Shown here piece after piece: positions 1 through 6,669 of a stretch of DNA of 19,295 bases. The notes beneath the pieces were generated by a model that was given only the letters and a program-made list of their open reading frames with translations, searched no databases and had not been told where the DNA came from. Numbering within the stretch: the first letter of the stretch is position 1; each line of letters begins with the position of its first letter. The translations under genes were made by a program, and so were the position numbers. Source of the DNA: JAKACA01 sp050010115 (GTDB lineage: Bacteria; Actinomycetota; Acidimicrobiia; Acidimicrobiales; Bog-793); contig JBEKLQ010000088.1 of assembly GCA_050010115.1 (NCBI GenBank), positions 1-19,295 on the forward strand, given 5' to 3'.

Positions 1-1
1 C

Positions 2-364
2 GTCCCGTGGCCGTCGAGCTTCAATGCCCTGGTGTACGTGCTCGGCGGGAGGGGGGCAGTCGGGCCCGACCGACGCCCGGTCGACACTGGCCAGTTGGCG
101 GTGTTCGGCGCGGGTGATCTGGTCACGGTCGAGGCCTTGGCACAGCAGGACTCTCGCACGTCAGCGCTCGAGTTGCTGTTCCTCGGCGGCGAACCGATCG
201 GCGAGCCGATCGCCTGGTATGGACCGTTCGTGATGAACACGAAGTCCGAGATCCGGCAGGCGTTCGAGGACTTCGAAGCCGGGCGGCTCGGCACGGTGCC
301 GGCAGTGCATCCCCTTGCGCCCACCGACGAGGTGGCCGAGCAGGTCGACGCAGCGCTGGACTGA
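2..364 (+). CDS. Pirin family protein, C-terminal part (cut by window edge)
   Basis: This frame is open from the first base and ends at a TGA at 362-364, so only the last 120 or so residues are present. The visible protein begins VPWPSSFNALVYVLGG and carries the pirin C-terminal cupin signature EPIAWYGPFVMNT, followed by a Glu/Phe-rich helix (IRQAFEDFEAGRLG). Pirins are bicupin proteins of about 230-320 residues. Their metal-binding histidines and glutamate sit in the N-terminal cupin, which lies outside the window, so I cannot say whether the iron site is intact or whether it acts as a quercetinase-like enzyme. A GTG at 32 could be mistaken for a start, but homology continues upstream of it. 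Confidence 0.88.
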   Translation, partial: VPWPSSFNALVYVLGGRGAVGPDRRPVDTGQLAVFGAGDLVTVEALAQQDSRTSALELLFLGGEPIGEPIAWYGPFVMNTKSEIRQAFEDFEAGRLGTVPAVHPLAPTDEVAEQVDAALD

Positions 365-427
365 GTCGTCGCCGTCGTGCGGGGTCTATCGTTCGGATCT
401 CGTGGGCGACAGGTGGGGGAGGGACTC

Positions 428-1654
428 GTGGGACAGATCGATCCCCGACTGACGCGCCGCTCGTTCCTCGCCGGAGGCCTCGGAGTGCTGTCCGGTGCGA
501 CGGCGGGCGTCTTGCGGCCAACAGGCCGCGCGGCGCCACCCGTCGGCGAGCCGCCAGCCAGCCTGAAATCGGGCGCGGCCGGGGCCACGGCGCCTTTGAC
601 GGCTGAGCGGTCGTCCACTCCAACGAGCGACGGATGGTACGTGCCGGCGGACCACGTCCCGCACGAGCGCACGTGGATGGCCTGGCCGGCGCGCGAGGAC
701 GTGTGGGGAGGGCTGCTCGGCGGGGCGCGTGCGGACGTGGCATCGGTGGCGCAGGCGATCGCCCGTTATGAGCCAGTGTCGATGGTGGCGCGTCCCGATC
801 AGGCTCGCGAAGCAGGTTCTGCATGTGGCCCGGGCGTCGACATCGTGAAGCTCGTCAACGACGACCTCTGGATGCGCGACATGGGCCCGATCTTCGTCGT
901 GAACGACAACGGTGGCCTGGCCGGTATCGACCTCAACTTCAACGGGTGGGGTCGCAAGCAGGTGCACTCGAACGACGCCAAGATCGCACGCGAGGTGCTG
1001 GGGCTGCTCGGGCTTCCGCGGTTCGACGCGCCGTTCGTGTCCGAAGGCGGCGCGCTCGAGGTCGACGGTCACGGCACAGCCATGGCGACGGAGAGTTCCA
1101 TCATCGAGCCGGATCGCAATCCCGGCAAGACCAAAGCCAAGCTGACGGTGGAGATCTGTGCCTATCTCGGCGTGGACAAAGTGGTCTGGGTTCCTGGCCT
1201 GAAGAACCACGACATCACCGACGATCACATCGACGGGCTCGCTCGGTTTGTCAAGCCGGGGCTGATCGTGGTGGATCAGCCCGCCAATCCACGTGCGCAG
1301 GATGTCTGGGCGAAGTCGGAGAGGCAGGCGCTGCGGATCTTCCGAAGCTCCACCGACGCGAGAGGGCGCGTACTCGAGTGCCTGATCTCCCGCGAGTCGA
1401 AGACGATCCCGCCGGGCGGGCGGCCGAGCATCTTCGTCAACGTCTATGTGAACTGGTACGTATGCAACGGGGCAGTCCTGATCCCGTCCTTCGACGATCC
1501 CGACTCGGACGCGGCCGCGAACCGGCTCGTCGCCCAGCTCTACCCCGACCGTGAAGTCGTGCAACTGCGCATCGACACTCTGGCGGAAGGCGGCGGCGGC
1601 ATCCACTGCGCAACCCAGCAGCAACCGGCCGTGCCTAATCTGTCTCTCGTGTAA
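428..1654 (+). CDS. Agmatine deiminase family protein with Tat signal
   Basis: Guanidino-group deiminase of the agmatine/peptidyl-arginine deiminase family (agmatine to N-carbamoylputrescine plus ammonia in characterised members). The 408-residue protein shows the family blocks in order: ERTWMAWPA (80-88), NDDLWMRDMGP (144-154), DLNFNGWG (168-175), EGG (207-209), DDHIDG (265-270), and the nucleophile block EGGGGIHCATQQQP with Cys394. Asp151, Glu207 and His267 are the matching catalytic positions. I chose GTG 428 because a purine-rich GGGGGAGGGA stretch lies just upstream. An in-frame GTG at 377 would only add a poor N-terminus. Residues 9-17 (TRRSFLAGG) followed by a hydrophobic, small-residue segment form a twin-arginine signal, so the enzyme is probably exported folded. 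Substrate is inferred from family only; it could deiminate another guanidine compound. Confidence 0.9.
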   Translation: MGQIDPRLTRRSFLAGGLGVLSGATAGVLRPTGRAAPPVGEPPASLKSGAAGATAPLTAERSSTPTSDGWYVPADHVPHERTWMAWPAREDVWGGLLGGARADVASVAQAIARYEPVSMVARPDQAREAGSACGPGVDIVKLVNDDLWMRDMGPIFVVNDNGGLAGIDLNFNGWGRKQVHSNDAKIAREVLGLLGLPRFDAPFVSEGGALEVDGHGTAMATESSIIEPDRNPGKTKAKLTVEICAYLGVDKVVWVPGLKNHDITDDHIDGLARFVKPGLIVVDQPANPRAQDVWAKSERQALRIFRSSTDARGRVLECLISRESKTIPPGGRPSIFVNVYVNWYVCNGAVLIPSFDDPDSDAAANRLVAQLYPDREVVQLRIDTLAEGGGGIHCATQQQPAVPNLSLV

Positions 1655-1724
1655 GGGGACTCGAGGGGGGAGGACTTTTCCTCATGGCAGATCTGATGAC
1701 CATCGCGAGCCCGACCGACACCCT

Positions 1725-2036
1725 CGAGGTCCGCTATCGGCCCGACCAGGAGCGGCCGAGGTGCCCGCTTATCGCGCCCACGTCGACGAGGCGATGAGCG
1801 CCCTGGTGTCGGGTCATCTGTAACCGGCCGTCGCTGATCTGGTGGAGCTCGGTCTCCACCACGAGCAGCAGCACCAGGAGCTGCTCCTGATGGATATCAA
1901 GCACGTGCTGGCAGCGAACCCCATGCGGGGCCGCCTACCTCCCGCTCGACGAGCCGACTCGTAGCGCACAGGTGCCCGCCGATCGGATCGCCCATCCCGG
2001 TGGGATCGTGGAGATCGGGTACGAGGGGGGACGAGT
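1725..2036 (+). pseudogene. egtB remnant (ergothioneine sulfoxide synthase, internal fragment)
   Basis: Pieces of the DinB-like iron-binding half of EgtB can be read in two frames. Frame A gives RGPLSARPGAAEVPAYRAHVDEAM, then an in-frame TAA at 1821-1823, then the very characteristic HHEQQHQELLLMDIKHVL (about 1857-1912). At about 1926-1935 a +1 shift is needed to continue as AYLPLDEP and then IAHPGGIVEIGYEG (about 1984-2027), which is the start of the FGE-like half. The N-terminal substrate region and most of the C-terminal domain are missing. EgtB normally has about 430 residues, so this is roughly a quarter of it with at least two inactivating lesions. Sequencing error cannot explain the missing halves. 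A purine-rich GGGGGGAGGAC and an ATG at 1684 lie just upstream, but that frame soon hits a stop. Confidence 0.8.
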
Positions 2037-2062
2037 CCGCTTGCGGCCGGTCGTTCTCGTCA

Positions 2063-2224
2063 CTGCTGGTCGAGCTGGCGCCGGCGAACTACCCGGGCAT
2101 CTACTACACGAGCATGCCGGGAAACGGATCGGTGTACGGCGCATATTGGCCGACGCTCGTGCCCCAGGAGATCGTCGAGCAGGTAATCGTGCATGCCGAC
2201 GGGCGGCGTGAGGTGATCACGTAG
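2063..2224 (+). pseudogene. AtuA/DUF1446 fragment, end of the N-terminal domain
   Basis: This frame reads LLVELAPANYPGIYYTSMPGNGSVYGAYWPTLVP and ends with VIVHADGRREVIT before a TAG at 2222-2224. The pattern LxxYPGxxxTxxPGxGSxYGxYxPxxVP is what I know from the end of the large domain of acyclic-terpene-utilisation AtuA (DUF1446) proteins, just before the small C-terminal ferredoxin-like domain. That small domain follows in the same frame at 2243-2722. The roughly 350-residue upstream part is absent, replaced by the egtB scrap. The recombination junction falls between about 2030 and 2063. No start codon with a ribosome-binding site is visible, so I treat it as a dead fragment. Confidence 0.65.
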
Positions 2225-2242
2225 GCGGGGCGCTCAGGGCTG

Positions 2243-2722
2243 GTGGCGCAGGCGGGGTCGGAGGGGCTTGCTGAGCGGGGTGCTGCCGGGGGTCCCGGAG
2301 CGGGTCAAACGGCGTTCGGCCCAGCGGCCGATGGTTGGCCCGCCGGCACCACTGGCCCGACGGTGGACGGACCGCTCGGTCGGCTCGTGTATGCCCGGTC
2401 GGGCGACAAGGGTGGCAACGCGAACGTCGGCCTGTGGGTCAGCGACCCGGCCGCCTGGCCGTGGCTGGCGTCGACGCTGACCACCGATCGGCTGCGGACC
2501 TTGCTCCCAGAAGTGGCTGAGCTCCCGATCGACCGCTATCAGCTGCCGAATCTGCGGGCGGTGAACTTCGTCATCCACGGTCTGCTCGATGGCGGTGCGA
2601 CCGAGGCCCGCCGCTATGACAAGCAGACCAAGGCGCTCGGCGAATGGGTCCGTGCGCGGTACGTGCCCCTGCCGGTTGACCTCCTGGCCCGGGCTTGGCA
2701 GGGCGTCGACTTGCCGCTTTGA
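2243..2722 (+). CDS. AtuA-like C-terminal (ferredoxin-fold) domain protein, probably a remnant
   Basis: The 159-residue frame contains the complete small domain of AtuA/DUF1446 proteins: PLGRLVYARSGDKGGNANVG, then WPWLASTLTTDRLRTLLPE, then YQLPNLRAVNFVIHGLLDGG and a final LGEWVRARYVPLPVDLL. In the usual protein this domain follows the large AtuA domain in one chain. Here the matching end of the large domain lies 19 bp upstream in the same reading frame, separated by a TAG. The first 45 or so residues are a low-complexity Gly/Ala/Pro linker. The GTG start has only a weak AGGG upstream. It could be a stand-alone small protein, as exists in some genomes, but the decayed upstream material makes an untranslated or orphan remnant more likely. 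No catalytic role can be assigned. Confidence 0.6.
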   Translation: MAQAGSEGLAERGAAGGPGAGQTAFGPAADGWPAGTTGPTVDGPLGRLVYARSGDKGGNANVGLWVSDPAAWPWLASTLTTDRLRTLLPEVAELPIDRYQLPNLRAVNFVIHGLLDGGATEARRYDKQTKALGEWVRARYVPLPVDLLARAWQGVDLPL

Positions 2723-2791
2723 TCCCCGTGGCTGCCGGCGGGGCGGACGGCCGGATGGCGCGACGCGCCTACGGTGGGGCACGTGGGGGGC

Positions 2792-3952
2792 ATGCCAATT
2801 CGGCGAGATAGCCTGATCATCTGGGGGGCCGAGCACATCGACGACGGCACGATCTCCCAGGCGCAACGGACGGCGCGCCTGCCATTCGTACGCGAGCCAC
2901 TGGCGCTCATGCCCGATGCCCACGTCGGGATCGGCTCGACTGTCGGCAGCGTGGCGTTCATGGAGGGTGCCATCGTGCCTGCTGCCGTCGGCGTCGACAT
3001 CGGTTGCGGCATGATCGCCGCCCGGACGAACCTGAAGAGCAGCCAGCTGCCCGATGACCTCGGCCGGCTCCTGTCGCTGATCTCGGAGCGGGTCCCGGCC
3101 GGCCTGGGGAAGCAGCACAAGGAGGCGCAGGACGACGTCGCCGGGGCGGTCGGCCTCCCGCCGAGCGACCTGGGCCCGAGGGACCGCGCGAAGGTGGCGC
3201 ACCAGTTCGGGACTCTCGGTTCGGGCAACCACTTCCTCGAGCTCTGCCTGGACGAATCCGAGCGGGTGTGGCTCGTCCTTCATTCGGGCTCCCGGGGAAT
3301 CGGCAACACGCTCGCCCAGCGCCACATCGACCAGGCGAAGGCGGTGATGCGCCAGTACTTTGTCGAGCTCGAGGATCCCAATCTCGCCTATGTCACCGAG
3401 GGCACGCCAGAGTTCGACTCCTACATCGCCGACATGTTGTGGGCTCAGCGGTACGCGGCCGCCAACCGGGACAAGATGATGACGGCGGCGATGAGATCGC
3501 TCGCCGAGGTGACGGGTGCAGGGCTCGCCGAAGCCGAGCGCATCAACTGCCATCACAACTTTGCTGCTCGTGAGCATCATCGCGGTCGCGACGGATGGGT
3601 CATCCGCAAAGGGGCAATCCGGGCACGCGACCATGACCGTGGGGTCATTCCGGGCTCGATGGGGACCGCGAGTTACATCGTGACGGGTCTGGGCAGTGAG
3701 GCGAGCTTTCAGTCGAGCTCGCATGGTGCCGGGCGCCGCTTGTCGCGCTCGGCTGCTCGGCGCGACCTCACGGCGGCCTCATTGGCCTCTGCGATGGAGG
3801 GCAAGACGTGGCAGTCAGCTGACGCACGTGCGCTGGTCGACGAGCACCCGGCCGCCTACAAGGACATCGAGGTCGTCATGGAGGACCAGGCCGATCTCGT
3901 GAGGATCGACCACAGGCTGATTCAGGTGCTCAACTACAAGGGCGCGAGGTAG
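2792..3952 (+). CDS. rtcB: RNA-splicing ligase RtcB
   Basis: GTP- and Mn2+-dependent ligase that joins RNA 2',3'-cyclic phosphate or 3'-phosphate ends to 5'-OH ends in RNA repair. The 386-residue protein has every hallmark: VGVDIGCGM with metal ligands Asp69 and Cys72, GTLGSGNHFLE with Asn146/His147, HSGSRGIGN with His164, CHHNFAARE with His254/His255, PGSMGTASYIV, the nucleophile His311 in SSHGAGRRLSR, and the terminal NYKG lysine (383). The length is close to bacterial members (about 400). I chose ATG 2792, preceded by GTGGGGGG. A GTG at 2774 would add six residues. No archease or RtcA gene is adjacent. It runs convergently into the diguanylate cyclase gene with only 21 bp between stops. 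Confidence 0.95.
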   Translation: MPIRRDSLIIWGAEHIDDGTISQAQRTARLPFVREPLALMPDAHVGIGSTVGSVAFMEGAIVPAAVGVDIGCGMIAARTNLKSSQLPDDLGRLLSLISERVPAGLGKQHKEAQDDVAGAVGLPPSDLGPRDRAKVAHQFGTLGSGNHFLELCLDESERVWLVLHSGSRGIGNTLAQRHIDQAKAVMRQYFVELEDPNLAYVTEGTPEFDSYIADMLWAQRYAAANRDKMMTAAMRSLAEVTGAGLAEAERINCHHNFAAREHHRGRDGWVIRKGAIRARDHDRGVIPGSMGTASYIVTGLGSEASFQSSSHGAGRRLSRSAARRDLTAASLASAMEGKTWQSADARALVDEHPAAYKDIEVVMEDQADLVRIDHRLIQVLNYKGAR

Positions 3953-3960
3953 AGGGCGGC

Positions 3961-3973
3961 GGCGTGGCACGCC
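3961..3973. terminator. Possible bidirectional hairpin between convergent genes
   Basis: GGCGTGGCACGCC is a short perfect inverted repeat (5-bp stem, GGC loop) that fills the gap between the rtcB stop and the diguanylate cyclase stop. There is no T-tract on either side, so it is only a weak candidate terminator, as is common in high-GC actinobacteria. Confidence 0.3.
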
Positions 3974-5578
3974 TCAAACCGCCTGACGGCACACGATCCG
4001 GTGCCCGCCTCCCGCCTTCGCCTCATAAAGCGCCGCGTCGGCCTGCGAGGCCAACTCCTGGATCCGCACGGCGTCACCGGCAGTGACGCCGATGCTGAGC
4101 GTGAGATGCAAGTCTGGGCTGATGTCGCCCCATGAGTGCTGCTCGATGGTCTGAAGGAGCGTCTCTGCCCTCCTTCTCGCAACCTCGATGTCTGTGTCCG
4201 CGAGCACGACCGTGAACTCGTCGCCACCGAGGCGTACGGCGATGTCGGCAGGCCTGATGCTCCGCTCGAGCACACGGGCCACCTCGATGAGGGCGGCATC
4301 GCCGGCGGCGTGGCCGTACCGGTCGTTCACGGTCTTGAAGTCGTCGACGTCGGTCATGAGCAGGGCGATGCTCTCGACGGACCGGGCGGACAGCGCGACC
4401 AGGTAGCGCTCGAGAGCCCTGCGGTTCCCTACGCCGGTCAGGTCGTCCAGGTGGGCGTGACGGCTGAGCAAGTCGTAGTCGGCCGAGAGGCTCTCGGCGT
4501 GGATTCGGGACTGCATCGAGCCGAGCGCTGCCAGGCGGCTCGTCCAGCGCTCGACCAGCTGGCGCTGCGCGCATCGCAGGCCGGCACCGTGGCCCCCGGC
4601 AGCTTCCAACTCGGCACCGACGTACAGGGCGAGGTCGTACTCGTGCGGGTACAGGTTCGGGTCGAGGCTCCTGATGGCCTGTTCCGCGGTGGCCGCTGCT
4701 CCGGCGCGTCCTGCTGTTGCATCGCTCAGTGCCGCCGCCAGGAGAAGGTGGCCAACGGGTCGTGTGGCATCGAGGCGCCCTGGTGACTCGTCCCCCAACA
4801 TCGCCCGGGCCTCGGCAGCTCGATCCTCGCCTGCGGAGGCCGCGAGGAGAACGCCGAACGCCGCCAGGTCCCTACTCCAAACGTCAGGCATCGAAACTGA
4901 GTTGGCTGTCGCCGACGCGGCCTCCCAGATGCGCAAACGCTCGACGACTCCGTTGGCATCGCCGAGTTGGCGGAGCGTGCTCGCCCACGAGACCTGCACC
5001 TCAGCGCGGTTGTAGAGGATGGCGGCGAGCAGGAAGTCGGCGGTGCCGAGCTCCTCGGCCTGCGCCAGCTCGAGCGCCAAGGCGTATTGATCATCACCGA
5101 GCTCCCACAGCCATCGGTCGCCGAAGGCGATCCCGCACCCGGTGTGGGCGCTGATCCGCTCGAGGGTGCCCCCCTCGGCGTTCTCGAGCAGGACCGTGGC
5201 CCGTGCGAGGTCAGCGTCGGCTGCGGCAGCGACGGCGGGATCGTCCCCCGTGGCGCCCCGGCCGGCCCGAATCGCCAGGGCGAGGGCGACCATGACGTGA
5301 TCTCCGTCGTTGGAGCTCCGCTCCAGAAACCTCTCCACCGCTTCCGGCGCACTCCCGTCAGCCGCGAGCCAGGCGCTGATGGCCTCGCCGAGAAGCCCCG
5401 CGCGGACGACTTCGGACCATCCCTTCCGCTCGGCGTGCTCTACAAGGGACGCGATCTCGTCCACCACACCGGGAAGGTCAGTCTGAACATCGCGCACGAG
5501 CTCGAATGCTCGAATGCGGGCAGCTGCCCGGTCTTCCCAGTACTGCGGTGATGCCGGTGCTGCGGCTCCAGGATCCAC
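3974..5578 (-). CDS. Diguanylate cyclase (GGDEF) with soluble helical N-terminus
   Basis: Makes the second messenger c-di-GMP from two GTP. Of about 534 residues, the last 160 or so are a full GGDEF domain: DDLTGVGNRRAL, LLMTDVDDFKTVNDRYGHAAGD, and the active-site LGGDEF (about 451-455). An intact inhibitory I-site RxxD (RPAD) lies exactly five residues before GGDEF, so product inhibition is expected. The first 360 residues are Ala/Leu/Glu-rich helices resembling TPR-like repeats, with no membrane segment or signal peptide, so the enzyme should be cytoplasmic and sense a protein or small molecule. The start is uncertain: GTG 5578 has AAGGGGG three bases upstream, while in-frame ATGs at 5629 and 5734 lack a good site. 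It is transcribed away from the yceI-like gene. No partner EAL gene is in view. Confidence 0.88.
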   Translation of the reverse strand: MDPGAAAPASPQYWEDRAAARIRAFELVRDVQTDLPGVVDEIASLVEHAERKGWSEVVRAGLLGEAISAWLAADGSAPEAVERFLERSSNDGDHVMVALALAIRAGRGATGDDPAVAAAADADLARATVLLENAEGGTLERISAHTGCGIAFGDRWLWELGDDQYALALELAQAEELGTADFLLAAILYNRAEVQVSWASTLRQLGDANGVVERLRIWEAASATANSVSMPDVWSRDLAAFGVLLAASAGEDRAAEARAMLGDESPGRLDATRPVGHLLLAAALSDATAGRAGAAATAEQAIRSLDPNLYPHEYDLALYVGAELEAAGGHGAGLRCAQRQLVERWTSRLAALGSMQSRIHAESLSADYDLLSRHAHLDDLTGVGNRRALERYLVALSARSVESIALLMTDVDDFKTVNDRYGHAAGDAALIEVARVLERSIRPADIAVRLGGDEFTVVLADTDIEVARRRAETLLQTIEQHSWGDISPDLHLTLSIGVTAGDAVRIQELASQADAALYEAKAGGGHRIVCRQAV

Positions 5579-5743
5579 GATCCCCCTTGCCCGTCCTACG
5601 TCGCGCGACCGTGACGTCTCGGGCCTCATTCTCGCGCAGGCCCAGCACAAGTGGGTGTTGGTACGAGTTGTGGGGTGCCAGGGCTTCGGCGACGAGCCGA
5701 GCGATGTGACGGGAGCGGTCGTCTCGGCAAGCATGGTGCTGTG

Positions 5744-6283
5744 ATGCGGTTCTCCATCGACCCCGCCCGTTCGTCGATCTGGATCGATGCGCGCTCGAGT
5801 GTCCACCCGATCCACGCCGAGATCAAGGAGATCGACGGCTACTTGGTGGCGTCGATCGGCGAGGACAACGTCGTCGACGTCTCCAAGCCGGTCTCGGGGC
5901 GGATCGAGGTAGTGGTCAGCCGGCTGTCGTCGGGGAACCCTCTCTACGACCGGGAGATGCAGCGCCGCGTTGACTCCCGCCGCTATCCGACCATCGCGGG
6001 TGAGCTCGTGTCGATGGCCAAGGGCGGTGCTGACGAGGGCTACGTCTCCCAAGGCGACGTCACGTTCCATGGCGCTACCAAGCGCGTCGCGGACCTCCTC
6101 CAGGTATCGATGCCCGATGACCGGACCGTCGTGCTCGAAGGGCAACACACCTTCGACATCCGCGACTTCGGCGTCGAGCCCCCGAGGATTCTCATGTTGA
6201 GGGTGCACCCCGACGTCGCCGTTCGGCTCCGCATGGTGGCGACTGCAGAGGGTCCTGTCGGGCCTGACCGGCCGGAGAACTAA
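5744..6283 (+). CDS. YceI-like family protein, cytoplasmic form
   Basis: The 179-residue protein follows the YceI lipocalin-like pattern: an N-terminal FSIDPARSSIWIDARSSVHPIHAEI strand pair, a central LYDREMQRRVDSRRYPTIAGEL segment, then GDVTFHGATKRV and a late FDIRDFGVEPPRILMLRVHPDVAVRL block. YceI proteins bind polyisoprenoid or other lipophilic ligands in a beta-barrel, and many are exported. This one has no signal peptide and so probably stays in the cytoplasm. The ATG at 5744 lies at the edge of the homology. It is followed by hypC after only 10 bp, with the hypC ribosome-binding site overlapping its own TAA, so it is very likely the first gene of a hypC-hypD operon. A role in hydrogenase maturation is inferred from position only. 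Confidence 0.85.
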   Translation: MRFSIDPARSSIWIDARSSVHPIHAEIKEIDGYLVASIGEDNVVDVSKPVSGRIEVVVSRLSSGNPLYDREMQRRVDSRRYPTIAGELVSMAKGGADEGYVSQGDVTFHGATKRVADLLQVSMPDDRTVVLEGQHTFDIRDFGVEPPRILMLRVHPDVAVRLRMVATAEGPVGPDRPEN

Positions 6284-6293
6284 GGAGATCGTC

Positions 6294-6572
6294 ATGTGTC
6301 TTGGGATCCCCGGCGAGGTTGTCGAGATCGTCGACTCGGCCCGGCACCTCGCCAAGGTCGACGTCGTCGGAGTGCGGCGCAACGTGGACATCGGTCTCCT
6401 GGAGGACGACGGTGGTGTGGTGCCGGGGGACTGGGTGTTGATCCATGTGGGTTTTGCGATGGCGAAGATCGACGAGGCCGAAGCGGCGCGCGCGCTCGAG
6501 GGGCTCCAGCTGATGGGAGCCGCCTACACCGACGAGGTCGAGGCGATGAAGAGCTCGCGGATCGCTGAGTAG
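6294..6572 (+). CDS. hypC: [NiFe]-hydrogenase maturation chaperone HypC
   Basis: HypC binds HypD and carries the Fe(CN)2CO moiety to the large subunit of the hydrogenase. The 92-residue protein begins MCLGIPGEVVEI, with the essential Cys2 that becomes N-terminal after Met removal, followed by the OB-fold core VDVVGVRRNVDIGLL and PGDWVLIHVGFAMAKID. The C-terminal helix (AARALEGLQLMGAAYTDE) is normal. AAGGAG lies seven bases before the ATG and overlaps the upstream yceI-like stop, which suggests translational coupling. Confidence 0.96.
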   Translation: MCLGIPGEVVEIVDSARHLAKVDVVGVRRNVDIGLLEDDGGVVPGDWVLIHVGFAMAKIDEAEAARALEGLQLMGAAYTDEVEAMKSSRIAE

Positions 6573-6588
6573 AAGGAAGGAGTCGACA

Positions 6589-6669
6589 GTGGGAGCGATC
6601 GTGGCATTCGCTGGGGGGTACATCGCCGGCCGCACGCTGGGCCACGCAACGGCGGGCATGCGGCCATGA
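6589..6669 (+). CDS. Small ORF between hypC and hypD, 26-residue glycine-rich peptide
   Basis: A GTG at 6589 opens a 26-residue frame reading GAIVAFAGGYIAGRTLGHAT and a few more residues. It is preceded by a strong AAGGAAGGAG site about seven bases upstream, and its TGA overlaps the hypD ATG in the classic ATGA arrangement. That site is too far from hypD (about 80 bp) to serve it, and hypD itself has no clear site of its own. The residue pattern (GGYxxGRxxG in a hydrophobic stretch) looks like a short glycine-zipper membrane segment. I do not recognise a family. It may be a real microprotein or a leader ORF that couples hypD translation to hypC. Confidence 0.55.
   Translation: MGAIVAFAGGYIAGRTLGHATAGMRP

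Noticed and set aside
377..427. GTG 377 as the start of the agmatine deiminase
   Set aside because: The GGGGGAGGGA site favours GTG 428, and the Tat motif is correctly placed only from there.
386..1624. Long open frame antisense to the agmatine deiminase gene
   Set aside because: Arg/Pro/Asp/Val-rich composition without any family pattern. It mirrors the codon bias of the true gene on the other strand.
1664..1677. GAGGACTTTTCCTC hairpin as a terminator of the deiminase gene
   Set aside because: The stem is only five base pairs and no T-tract follows it. It could equally be the ribosome-binding region of the lost egtB gene.
5580..6391. Extension of the GGDEF protein upstream to 6391
   Set aside because: It would overlap the whole yceI-like gene and the hypC start, and the added residues have no domain character.
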